Positions 7,015 to 15,188 of a stretch of DNA of 64,000 nucleotides are shown piece by piece. The stretch's first letter is position 1, and every line of letters starts with the position of its first letter. Origin of the DNA: Treponema ruminis (lineage in GTDB: Bacteria; Spirochaetota; Spirochaetia; Treponematales; Treponemataceae); the NCBI GenBank assembly GCA_017161305.1, contig CP031518.1, positions 2,294,001-2,358,000 of the forward strand, given 5' to 3'. Below the pieces are notes generated by a model, which saw only the letters and a list, made by a program, of their open reading frames with translations, made no database searches and was not told where the DNA came from. The position numbers and the translations under genes are program-made.

Positions 7015-8334
7015 TTACTGATTGTATGCATCCATACCGGCTTTGTAATCTTCGTCGAATTTCTTTAAGTCAAATTCCTTATAATCAGGATTTATTTTAA
7101 CGGAGAAAGACGGAACTGTCATTTGGTCAGCCTCCACTGCCCCCTCATTTTCTTCCATGACAAGAATTCCGGCCTTGATTTTATAGCGGATTACGTTTTT
7201 TACGGCTCGGTCCAGTTCCCTTGCAAAATTTTCGTCTTCCTTTGACTTTTCCAGCAAGATTTCTGCGACATGACCGAATCGTTTTTCGGAAAGCATGATG
7301 ACATCAACTCCGGCGGCAATTGCTTTTACGGCAGCTTCATGGGGCGGATAGCCGTTTTTTGCAAGGGCCCCCATGAAAATGTCATCTGAAAAGACCAGTC
7401 CCTTAAAAGCGAAGTCACCGCGGACACAGTCAGAAATCCAGTATTTTGAAAAGCAGGCCGGCATATCGTATTTTTCAGGATTTTCCGCATTTTTTTGCTT
7501 CATAATCGCATGGCTCATCAAAAGTGCAGACGAATCAACAAGGAGTTCCTCAAAAGGCTTGAAATAAGAGTCGCGCTCGCTTTGGTCGAAAGTGATTTTC
7601 GGAAGTCCGACATGGGGATCAACGCTTGAATTGCCCGGGAAATGCTTTAATACGACGGCAATTCCGTTTTTTTCGTAAGAATCGACCGCAATTCTTCCAT
7701 ATAAAAGGACATTTTCAAGATTTCCGAAAGTGCGGGTGTCCAGAAAATCCCTGTTTGATTCATTTTCGACTTCGACAACCGGAGCAAGATTCAAATGAAA
7801 GCCGAGGTTGCGCATCTGCCGGGCCTGGGCTGAATAAAGGGAAGCCGCTCCCTGCGGTGAAAAAGACTGGGCGACTTTTTTCTGCCCCCAGAGGACGCTT
7901 GTAAGGCCACGCAATCGGTTGACGTCCCCGCCCTCCTGATCAACGGCGACAAAAGGAGGAGGATTTTGGTTTTCAATGTAAAAATCCCGGATAGACTTGA
8001 TGAATTCGTAAGTTTCCAGCGGATCTTTTGAAATGTTGTAAGAAAAAAGCAGGACTCCGCCCGGCACAAGGGCTTTTCCGCCTGAAGTTTTTTCGACTGA
8101 ATGATATTTTTGATTTCCCTCGATATTCACAAGAAAAAGCTGGGAGATTTTAACGTCGTCAGAAAGGGATGAGGCATATTCTGAAAGGGCATTTTCCTTA
8201 GCCAGCTCGATTTTCTGGAGGCGCTGCTCTTCGGCAAGTTTTTTCTGAGCCTCAATCTCCTGAGGGCTGGGCTTTTTAGTGCAGGAAACAAGAAAAAGAC
8301 AGATTACACAGATGACAGAGATTGATTTCTTCAT
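7015..8334 (-). CDS. GH3 beta-N-acetylhexosaminidase-type lipoprotein
   Basis: The 439 aa protein begins with a lipoprotein signal, 'MKKSISVICVICLFLVSC', with Cys at 18. A coiled Lys/Glu/Ala stretch precedes a glycoside hydrolase family 3 N-domain. The NagZ-type signatures are 'PPFVAVDQEGGDVNRL', 'KHFPGNSSVDPHVGLP' (catalytic loop with its His) and 'GLVFSDDIFMGAL' (nucleophile Asp). There is no C-terminal GH3 domain, which matches NagZ-like enzymes that remove GlcNAc from peptidoglycan fragments. A lipidated form would act at the periplasmic or outer face of the envelope, whereas NagZ of many Gram-negatives is cytoplasmic. The protein could instead act on chitin-like or host glycans. Confidence 0.85.
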   Translation of the reverse strand: MKKSISVICVICLFLVSCTKKPSPQEIEAQKKLAEEQRLQKIELAKENALSEYASSLSDDVKISQLFLVNIEGNQKYHSVEKTSGGKALVPGGVLLFSYNISKDPLETYEFIKSIRDFYIENQNPPPFVAVDQEGGDVNRLRGLTSVLWGQKKVAQSFSPQGAASLYSAQARQMRNLGFHLNLAPVVEVENESNRDFLDTRTFGNLENVLLYGRIAVDSYEKNGIAVVLKHFPGNSSVDPHVGLPKITFDQSERDSYFKPFEELLVDSSALLMSHAIMKQKNAENPEKYDMPACFSKYWISDCVRGDFAFKGLVFSDDIFMGALAKNGYPPHEAAVKAIAAGVDVIMLSEKRFGHVAEILLEKSKEDENFARELDRAVKNVIRYKIKAGILVMEENEGAVEADQMTVPSFSVKINPDYKEFDLKKFDEDYKAGMDAYNQ

Positions 8335-8357
8335 AGCTTGATTTTAATAGAAAATTA

Positions 8358-8430
8358 ACGCGCTGGATAGTAGCCGCGGCGAAGCCGTTCACCGGCAGTT
8401 ATGACGGTGAATGAAACGGCGGATAGCCAG
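8358..8430 (-). repeat. Intergenic hairpin element F (CTATCC family)
   Basis: Read on the minus strand it starts GGCTATCCGCCGTTTCATT, has an inner hairpin CACCG...CGGTG, and ends CTTCGCCGCGGCTACTATCC. The same outer sequence with a different inner hairpin occurs at 36571-36632. It fills most of the 138-bp gap between the GH3 and SDR genes. Confidence 0.7.
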
Positions 8431-8437
8431 GAGTAAG

Positions 8438-8465
8438 TTGATTCGCGCAAAAATTATGTTATAAT
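8438..8465 (+). promoter_or_regulatory. Promoter of the SDR gene, leaderless type
   Basis: TTGATT (8438-8443), 16 bp and TATAAT (8460-8465) precede the ATG, which begins 8 nt after the -10. No Shine-Dalgarno fits, so the transcript should begin at or next to the start codon. Confidence 0.65.
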
Positions 8466-8472
8466 CTTTTTT

Positions 8473-9273
8473 ATGCGAAAAATTACGATTATTACAGGGG
8501 CAAGTTCCGGAATGGGAGCAGAATTTGCCCGACAGATTGCAAATGACACAGAAAGCTCTGAAATCTGGCTTTTTGCACGAAATAAAGAAAAACTCGATTC
8601 CGTAAAGGAAGAAATTGATAAAAAGGCCGGGCTGCCGCAAATTAAATGCGTGCCCATGAACCTGTCCGGAAAAGAGGGAGTCGCACTTTTCAAGACTTTC
8701 CTTGCGACCGAAAAGATTTCCGGCGCATTTGAGATTGACCTGCTCGTAAACAACGCGGGCTTCGGCACTTACGGAGAATTTGCGACAACTCCGCTTGAAA
8801 AAGAACTTGAAATGATCGATCTCAACTGCACTTCCCTCACAGGCCTTTGCGGTGCGGCCCTGCCTTATCTGCACAAAAATTCTTCTATTATTAACGTGGC
8901 TTCTCTGGCGGCTTTTCTGCCTCTGGGAAATTTTGCGGTTTACGCTGCGACCAAGGCTTATGTACTTTCTTTCTCCGTGGCACTTGCGGCTGAACTCAAG
9001 GACAAAGGCATCAAGGTCAGCGCCCTCTGCCCGGGCTCGGTTTCCACGGATTTTGCAAACGTGGCATCAAACGGAGCCAGGAAAGAAGTCTTGCACGGAA
9101 AAGATCCTGTTGCGGTTGTAGCCCACTGCCTCAAAAAAGCAAAAAAGGGCAAGAGAATCATTTTGTGGGCAAAAAAATGGAAATTCACGGCCTTCATGTC
9201 CCGCTTTATCGGAAGATACCTCGGTGCAAGGTACACATACAAATACAACAAAAGGCCCAGCGAGTGGAGCTAG
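8473..9273 (+). CDS. Short-chain dehydrogenase/reductase
   Basis: The 266 aa protein is a classical SDR. It has the NAD(P) loop 'TGASSGMGAEFARQIA' at 7-22, 'NNAGFGTYG' at about 93-101, a Ser in 'IINVASLAAFLP' and the catalytic 'YAATKAYV' with YxxxK near 158-162, then 'CPGSVSTDF'. It resembles the DltE/YqjQ oxidoreductase group, whose substrates are unknown. The 'LFARNKEKLDSV' Arg after the second strand suggests a preference for NADP(H). The ATG at 8473 is chosen because the promoter leaves no room for an upstream start. It has no operon partner; pncB follows after 70 bp with its own Shine-Dalgarno. Confidence 0.88.
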   Translation: MRKITIITGASSGMGAEFARQIANDTESSEIWLFARNKEKLDSVKEEIDKKAGLPQIKCVPMNLSGKEGVALFKTFLATEKISGAFEIDLLVNNAGFGTYGEFATTPLEKELEMIDLNCTSLTGLCGAALPYLHKNSSIINVASLAAFLPLGNFAVYAATKAYVLSFSVALAAELKDKGIKVSALCPGSVSTDFANVASNGARKEVLHGKDPVAVVAHCLKKAKKGKRIILWAKKWKFTAFMSRFIGRYLGARYTYKYNKRPSEWS

Positions 9274-9343
9274 CAAATGGAGCTGGCCGCTGACAAGTGG
9301 AAGTAATTTATAAAATTCGTTACAATTTTAGTGGAGTTACGAT

Positions 9344-10795
9344 ATGAAAAATCCAATCATAAACAATGCACTTTTTACTGACTTTTATGAACTGACAATG
9401 GCTCAGGGCTACTGGAAGAACAACATGAATCACGCAGTCGTTTTCGACATGTTTTTCCGCAGACAGCCTTTTAACGGAGGATTTTCAGTTTTTGCAGGCC
9501 TTGAAAATCTTATTGACGCAATTACAGACTTCTCATTTGGAGAGGATGACATTGAATACCTTCGCTCACAGAAAATTTTTGAGGAAGGATTTTTGGAATT
9601 CCTCAAGGATTTCCGCTTTAACGGCGACATGTACGCTTTTGAGGAAGGCTCAATCATCTTCCCTCAGGAACCGATTGTAAGGATTCACGCAAACTTGATC
9701 GAGGCTCAGATTGTCGAGGCCCTTATCCTCAACATCATCAACTTCCAGAGCCTTATCGCCACAAAAACAGCCAGAGTCTGGCTGGCAAGCAAAAAAGGCG
9801 GAATCATGGAATTCGGCCTCAGGCGGGCACAGGGACCTGACGGCGGCATGAGCGCTACAAGGGCAAGCTTTATCGGCGGAGCAGCCGGAACGAGCAACAC
9901 ACTGGCCGGCAAAATCTACGGCATTCCCGTCATGGGAACTATGGCCCACTCATGGATCATGGCTTTTCCGAGCGAGCTTGAGGCTTTCCGGGCTTACGCA
10001 AAAATCTATCCGACCAACGCAGTCTTCCTGATTGACACTTACGACACCCTCAAATCAGGCGTCAAAAATGCCATTATCGCAGGACGTGAGCTTGTTGAAA
10101 AAGGCTATAACTTCGGAGTCAGGCTTGATTCAGGAGACATTTCTTATCTGACCCGCGAAGTCCGCAGGGAACTTGATAAGGCCGGCTTCCCCCAGGCAAA
10201 AATCTGCGTTTCAAACGAGCTCACCGAAGAAATCATCGAGACTCTGGTTCAGCAGAACACTCCGATTGACTCATGGGGCGTCGGAACCCACATGGTAACT
10301 GGCGGCAACGAGGCAAGCTTTACCGGCGTTTACAAGCTGGGAGCAAGACACGACGAAAAAACTGACCAGATGCAGCCTGCCATGAAGTTCAGCGACAATC
10401 CTGAAAAGAACACAAATCCTGGAATCAAAAACGTATTCCGCCTTTACGACGCAGAAGGCAACGCAAAGGCAGACATCATTGCCCGCAAAGATGAAGTCAT
10501 CGAAGAAGGCAAGGAATACCGCTACTATCACCCGATGATTGATTACAGGCAGTTTGTTTTCAACGCGGCTAAAGTCGAGCCAATGCTCAAAAAAGTCGTC
10601 GAGGGCGGAAAGCGAATCGGCGAAAAGAAGAGCGAGGCTGAAACCTTGCGCAAGGCACGCGAGACAATGCAGAAGCAGCTGGAAAGTTTCGACGGCTCAT
10701 ACAAGCGAATCCTCAACCCCCACATCTACAAGGTCTCACTGACAGAGGCAATGAAAGAACTCAAGATGGAGTTCATCAAAGCCAGAATCAAGTAG
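9344..10795 (+). CDS. pncB: Nicotinate phosphoribosyltransferase
   Basis: The 483 aa protein is full length for the long bacterial NAPRTase. It shows 'NALFTDFYELTMAQGYW' at the N-terminus, 'FSVFAGLENLIDAI', 'EFGLRRAQGPDGGMSATRA', 'MGTMAHSWIMAF' (the conserved His segment), 'LIDTYDTLKSGVKNAI', 'GVRLDSGDISYL' and 'WGVGTHMVTGG'. It makes nicotinate mononucleotide from nicotinate and PRPP, with ATP hydrolysis, for NAD salvage. A GGAG Shine-Dalgarno lies about 9 nt before the ATG. A terminator follows, so it is monocistronic or ends a short unit with the SDR gene. Confidence 0.96.
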   Translation: MKNPIINNALFTDFYELTMAQGYWKNNMNHAVVFDMFFRRQPFNGGFSVFAGLENLIDAITDFSFGEDDIEYLRSQKIFEEGFLEFLKDFRFNGDMYAFEEGSIIFPQEPIVRIHANLIEAQIVEALILNIINFQSLIATKTARVWLASKKGGIMEFGLRRAQGPDGGMSATRASFIGGAAGTSNTLAGKIYGIPVMGTMAHSWIMAFPSELEAFRAYAKIYPTNAVFLIDTYDTLKSGVKNAIIAGRELVEKGYNFGVRLDSGDISYLTREVRRELDKAGFPQAKICVSNELTEEIIETLVQQNTPIDSWGVGTHMVTGGNEASFTGVYKLGARHDEKTDQMQPAMKFSDNPEKNTNPGIKNVFRLYDAEGNAKADIIARKDEVIEEGKEYRYYHPMIDYRQFVFNAAKVEPMLKKVVEGGKRIGEKKSEAETLRKARETMQKQLESFDGSYKRILNPHIYKVSLTEAMKELKMEFIKARIK

Positions 10796-10817
10796 GTTTC
10801 GGCTGCTAATCAAGAGG

Positions 10818-10848
10818 ATGCCCTTTTATCAGAAGGGCATTTTTTTTT
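10818..10848 (+). terminator. Terminator of pncB
   Basis: The stem ATGCCCTT / AAGGGCAT with a 7-nt loop is followed by eight T, 22 nt after the pncB stop. Confidence 0.9.
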
Positions 10849-10863
10849 GAGCCCAGACTTTCC

Positions 10864-11589
10864 TCACTGCACGACCAGCTTATAGTAGCCCCTTCTCGTC
10901 CGGAGAACTTCAAGCGAACATCTTGGATTGCCGTCGATGCACTTTCTCAGCTTTGCTATATAAGCATAAACGGCATTTTTCCGTGACTTTTCATCACTGC
11001 CATTTATGTTCATATATCTTGCGATTTCATCGACAGAAACCTCATGGCAACGTCGCTTGAAGAGGAAAGCAAGAAGATTGTAAATTGACGGCGGTAAATT
11101 GGCGTCCTTTCTGAAAGGTTCCAGGACATTCTTTCTTGCCGTCTTTACGGGAGGTGATAATTCCATTGAAGGAATATCGCCGCTCTTTTCAGTTTCAAAA
11201 ATCAACTTTTTAATTTCTGTACATTCCAGCGCTTCCGTAATTTTTTTGAATAAAGGTGTCATCAGGTGTAAAGTCTGAATGTCATACTGAAATTCATTAA
11301 TGGCGAGCCAAAAATTCATTCTTTCCGAACATTTTCTTTTTGGATCGCCGATCAGAATTATCGGTATCTTCAGATTTTTTGATCTGAGGATATCATAAAT
11401 GACATCCGTAAACCCTTTGTACAAGTCGTAGTCCATGAAAATTATAGAAATCTCATTCTTTTCGTTAAGGACCTCTCGAATAAGACTCAGACCATCTTCG
11501 AAGAAACTAAACTTGTCACCTCCGTTATAAACTCTCCGATATAACATTTCAAAAACTTTTTTACATTTACCAGAACATAGGAAATGCAA
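10864..11589 (-). CDS. Orphan receiver-like regulator with OmpR-type winged helix
   Basis: The 241 aa protein has an N-terminal part (about 1-120) with the alternating strand/helix pattern of a receiver domain, including 'ISIIFMDYDLYKGFTDVIYDIL' where a phospho-acceptor Asp would sit, and 'KIPIILIGDPKRK'. The C-terminal 95 residues resemble an OmpR/PhoB winged helix: 'PPSIYNLLAFLFKRRCHEVSVDEIARYM', 'KNAVYAYIAKLRKCI' and 'LEVLRTRRGYYKLVV'. No sensor kinase gene is adjacent. The receiver is divergent and several canonical residues cannot be placed, so phosphorylation is doubtful. The start is a TTG with GGAG 8 nt upstream; an ATG lies 14 codons inside. Confidence 0.65.
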   Translation of the reverse strand: MHFLCSGKCKKVFEMLYRRVYNGGDKFSFFEDGLSLIREVLNEKNEISIIFMDYDLYKGFTDVIYDILRSKNLKIPIILIGDPKRKCSERMNFWLAINEFQYDIQTLHLMTPLFKKITEALECTEIKKLIFETEKSGDIPSMELSPPVKTARKNVLEPFRKDANLPPSIYNLLAFLFKRRCHEVSVDEIARYMNINGSDEKSRKNAVYAYIAKLRKCIDGNPRCSLEVLRTRRGYYKLVVQ

Positions 11590-11631
11590 TTTTTTTACTC
11601 CAATTTTTTTTAATAGGCTTAAATAACCGGT

Positions 11632-11680
11632 CCTTAAGATTATTTAAGGTATTTTTATAATCGGATTAAAAAACCGTCAA
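11632..11680 (-). promoter_or_regulatory. Possible promoter and operator of the orphan regulator
   Basis: The minus strand carries TTGACG (11680-11675) and a -10 of either TATAAA (11659-11654, 15-bp spacer) or TAAAAA (11657-11652, 17-bp spacer). Just downstream is the inverted repeat CCTTAA-6 nt-TTAAGG (11632-11649), in a position suited to an operator. The rest of the 261-bp gap (11590-11850) is A/T-rich, with another loose repeat AGTGAA...TTCACT near 11735-11758 and a hairpin at 11805-11840. Confidence 0.4.
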
Positions 11681-11804
11681 CTTTATGCACTATACCGTCA
11701 TTTTTATTAATTTTTAATTATCGTAATCATTTTTAGTGAACTTTAAATTTATTTCACTCATTTAAAAGAAGTGTCATTCAATGTAAAATTAAGGATTTAA
11801 TTTC

Positions 11805-11840
11805 CATTCACCCGAACCGCCTGCGGCTCGTTAGTGAATG
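11805..11840 (-). repeat. Hairpin downstream of lptD
   Basis: CATTCAC / GTGAATG encloses an inner stem CGAaCCGC / GCGGcTCG. No T tract follows on the minus strand, so it is not a typical terminator. It lies about 10 bp after the lptD stop. Confidence 0.55.
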
Positions 11841-11850
11841 AAAACTGAAC

Positions 11851-14800
11851 CTACGGGTTAAGTTTCCATTCTCCGTACTCATCGACGATCTGTGTCTTCA
11901 TGCTGGCAAGAGGCCGCCATGCAACACTGATTGAAAAATATGGGCTGAAATCGTAGTAAGAAGTTTTTCCGTCTCCGGCATAGCCTGTCGAGCTTGGAGT
12001 CAAGAGACGAGGCTTAATGCTGAATGAGCAGTTCAAATCCCAGTCATCCAGGTCGTGGGTTACATCAATTTTTAGAGTCTGCAATTTAAAGGCACTTTCC
12101 CTGCGCTTTTGCTCATCATCAAAGCGGAAGGAATCAAGAATATCCTGCATGATGCTGCGTTCACCGCGGCCGCCATAATATTTCTGGAAATCATCATCAG
12201 AACAGAAATAACGGTAAATAATGCTGTTTTTCGTCTCTGCGCTGAATTTAATATCAAGGAAATTATTAACCTTAAATGTGAGTGCCGGAGTAAATTTAAA
12301 ATAGCTGTTGGTCGGACGAACGAAATCATAAACTGCGCTTGTCGACAGGGATGGAGACCAGGAAATACGGTCGCCCAGGTGCTTGAAGGTCTTTGAGCTG
12401 CTCGAATATGAAAGGGTAAACTGATAAGGCTGGAATTCCTTTTCGCCGTTATTATTTATAACCCAGCCCTTTCCGGACTTGAAATCATAGCCTGAGACAT
12501 AGGAAGCCGTGTAGGCAGCCTGGGCCCCGAAACCAGACAGGGAGAATTTCAAGGATTCGCTCTCAGATTCCTCAAAATCATAGACATAGTTTTCTGAAAG
12601 CTTTAACTTGCTGGAAAATAAATCAAGGGTCAGGGACTGACTCAAATCATCTTTTACCCAAGTGTCATCATCCTTGCTTTTCTGCTTTACGCCGCTTCCA
12701 ACCGTAAAAACCGTGTAAGGGAAGCCCAGAGTCAGGGTTCCGCTGTAAGAATCAACCTGGGGCGGCAGGGTCGTAGTCAGAGAAAGGGTCTGATAGACTC
12801 TCTTGTCCAGCTCCTTGGCACCAAGAACCAGATTCAGGTTATGAACAGTGAGACAGTCTTCATCAGTCAAATCAGCAGTCTTATAATCCCACTCAGGATC
12901 ATCTGCAGTTCCGGTAAAATCCGTGCGGATCATTTTAATCGTCGTGTTCCAGGTAAGGGATGTGTCAGCAAAATGCTCCGTATAGCCAAAAGGACGGAAA
13001 GAAAGGGCATTCACATCAGTCAAATCCATTTTTCGCGCCGTATAGTCAGATTTTTCGACCGACTTTGCAGAATCACTGGTATAGCCGCCTTCCGAAGAAG
13101 TCTGCGTGATTTTCAAATATGGGTGCGACTGATAGACAGGGCTGAAGGTAAAGGTATCAGTAAGGGAAATAAAGTTGTCCCGGTAGCCGATTTTATTGGT
13201 AAGAACCGTCGGAGACTTTACCTGAATATAAGTCGACTGCATGTCATTCCAGTCAAAATCTTCCGGGGTCTTAAGAATTACGGAAGAATATGAAAACTGC
13301 GACGTAAAATCAGGAGAAATAGAATAGCCCAAAGAATAAGAGATTCCATTCATCGTTTTAACTGAAAAAGAAGGAACGTCAAGCGAAGGAAGATAGCTTT
13401 CAGAGAAAATCGTCTCTTCAGTTTCGCTCTCTTCGCTATTTTTGGCATCTTTGGAATCAGAAGACTCCTTTTCATCGGCCGTTTTTTCCGAGTCATCCAG
13501 TTCTCCTGGCGGAGTAAGGCTCACGGAAGCGGCCGTAGATTTTTTAGTTTTTGTATTGGGAACCTGAACAAGAGTTCCCGCCAGTCTTCCGCTGACTTTA
13601 AATGGAGTAATTTGCGACGGATAATAGAATTTTCGCTCAGGAGTGTAGCTTGTCCATGACGAATCTTTCTGGGCCCTCTCATCCTCCTTGAGCTTTTCAT
13701 GAGCCTTTGACGAATAGACAATCGAAGAACTGAAACTTGAAAGGGAAAGCGTTGAAATATAAGGATTCAGCCAGTCAGGCACCTTTACTGAATAAGAGCC
13801 GTTGATGCCCCAGGTAAAGGACGAGGTCTCGCTGACTGTCAGTTCGTCTTTTGATGATGAAGCACCGCCGCCGCTCATGGCGAAGTCAATCCAGTCCATG
13901 GTCTCGGCCCGGGTGTTAAAATCGTAGTTAAAATAAGGATCCGAATAAATCGGCATGCTGAAAGTGAGTGAAAATGGCTTGGCAATCGTGAACTTCAAAT
14001 TGGCCTGATAGCGGAAAGGAAATTCCTGGCCCATGAAATTTGATTTATCCTCGATGATTTCACCGCCAGCATTTTTGGGAAGATAAATCGAATTGTTCCT
14101 GAAAATTGTGTTCGAAAAACCGATTTCAAAATTGGTTGCAAGGCTTGTGACAACCGTGCCGGGAGCAAAAACGCCGTCAAAACCGACCATGGTACCCATA
14201 TTTGCGTAATAGTCGGCCATAACTTTGAAATATTTTGACGTGTCTCCTGAATAATCATCATCAAGATTGTGAAGGACAAGACCTTCCCGCCTCTGCTCCT
14301 TCATGGCACCAGTATTCATGAAGCTGAAGAAGTTGATTTTATCGTCCTCAGAAGAAGAACTTGAAGAGGAAGAGTTGAGCTTGGAATTAATGTCGGCTGA
14401 ACTGAGCACGTCAGAGCCCTTTCTTCCATAAAGGTAAGTCGTTGTATTGATGTAATAGCCTTCGCGCTGACGGAAGCCAAAAGTCGGGTTAAAAAGAAGC
14501 TCGTCCTTAGGGTAGTAAAAGGCCGGAAGATACAGAAGGGGGACATGACCGACGAAAAGCCTTGCATTGAGGAAGGCAAATTCACCGCCGGGCAAGAGCC
14601 AGATTCTGGTAGCCTTGATGCGCCAGTGAGGATTTTCGTCATCACAGAAAGTAAGTTCGCCTGATTTGAAGGAAATCGTTCCGCCCGAGTCACGGCCAAA
14701 AACTTCCGAAGCAACGATAAGGGTTGAGCCCGAAGGAAGGTTGATTGCATCGCTCGATGTCTGAACAGCCCGGCCGTTGTCAAAAACGCCCTCAAGAGTC

Positions 14801-15141
14801 GCCGTGTTAAAAAGCAGGCTGGAAGCGGTAATTGTCTCGCCGCCAGCAGAACCGCCGGTCTGAGCAAGGGAAACATCACCCTCCGCGAAAAGCATTTCGG
14901 TGACACGATTATAATTGATTTTTTCCGCGCTGATTGTTGTTTTCGTGCTGCCGCGTGTCACGGAAATTTTGACGTTTCCAGTAAGGACAATGCAGTCGTC
15001 ACCGCTCACGGCATCTTTTGTATTCTCAACTTTCTGCGCCTGGTCAATTGAAATGACGGATTTTTCGCCGTCTGCCGCAAAAAGCGGTAATGAAGCAAAA
15101 AGTGAGAAAATCAAAACTGCAAGCAAAAAAACTTTTTTCAT
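11851..15141 (-). CDS. lptD: LptD/OstA-like outer-membrane protein
   Basis: The 1096 aa protein has a signal peptide at 1-22 ('VFLLAVLIFSLFASLPLFA'). An OstA/LptA-type beta-jellyroll covers about 30-220 ('LTGNVKISVTRG', 'ISAEKINYNR', 'MLFAEGDVSL', 'GRDSGGTISF', 'ATRIWLLPGGEFAFLNARLF'), followed by 'PLLYLPAFYYPKDELLFNPTFGFRQREGYYINTTTYLYG', typical of the LptD barrel entry. The rest is beta-rich with alternating patterns and ends 'EYGEWKLNP'. LptD inserts lipopolysaccharide in other diderms. Treponemes lack classical LPS, so the lipid moved here is an open question. A Ser/Glu/Asp-rich insert (about 545-580) is likely an extracellular loop or linker. Confidence 0.88.
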   Translation of the reverse strand: MKKVFLLAVLIFSLFASLPLFAADGEKSVISIDQAQKVENTKDAVSGDDCIVLTGNVKISVTRGSTKTTISAEKINYNRVTEMLFAEGDVSLAQTGGSAGGETITASSLLFNTATLEGVFDNGRAVQTSSDAINLPSGSTLIVASEVFGRDSGGTISFKSGELTFCDDENPHWRIKATRIWLLPGGEFAFLNARLFVGHVPLLYLPAFYYPKDELLFNPTFGFRQREGYYINTTTYLYGRKGSDVLSSADINSKLNSSSSSSSSEDDKINFFSFMNTGAMKEQRREGLVLHNLDDDYSGDTSKYFKVMADYYANMGTMVGFDGVFAPGTVVTSLATNFEIGFSNTIFRNNSIYLPKNAGGEIIEDKSNFMGQEFPFRYQANLKFTIAKPFSLTFSMPIYSDPYFNYDFNTRAETMDWIDFAMSGGGASSSKDELTVSETSSFTWGINGSYSVKVPDWLNPYISTLSLSSFSSSIVYSSKAHEKLKEDERAQKDSSWTSYTPERKFYYPSQITPFKVSGRLAGTLVQVPNTKTKKSTAASVSLTPPGELDDSEKTADEKESSDSKDAKNSEESETEETIFSESYLPSLDVPSFSVKTMNGISYSLGYSISPDFTSQFSYSSVILKTPEDFDWNDMQSTYIQVKSPTVLTNKIGYRDNFISLTDTFTFSPVYQSHPYLKITQTSSEGGYTSDSAKSVEKSDYTARKMDLTDVNALSFRPFGYTEHFADTSLTWNTTIKMIRTDFTGTADDPEWDYKTADLTDEDCLTVHNLNLVLGAKELDKRVYQTLSLTTTLPPQVDSYSGTLTLGFPYTVFTVGSGVKQKSKDDDTWVKDDLSQSLTLDLFSSKLKLSENYVYDFEESESESLKFSLSGFGAQAAYTASYVSGYDFKSGKGWVINNNGEKEFQPYQFTLSYSSSSKTFKHLGDRISWSPSLSTSAVYDFVRPTNSYFKFTPALTFKVNNFLDIKFSAETKNSIIYRYFCSDDDFQKYYGGRGERSIMQDILDSFRFDDEQKRRESAFKLQTLKIDVTHDLDDWDLNCSFSIKPRLLTPSSTGYAGDGKTSYYDFSPYFSISVAWRPLASMKTQIVDEYGEWKLNP

Positions 15142-15188
15142 ATATTAACTAACCACAGATGACACAGCTGTGAAATTCTGCGGTCTTA

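Noticed and set aside
14316..14906. 196-codon ORF in another frame of lptD
   Set aside because: It overlaps conserved OstA/LptD motifs in the real frame and is rich in Arg, Ser and Leu as expected for a shadow frame.
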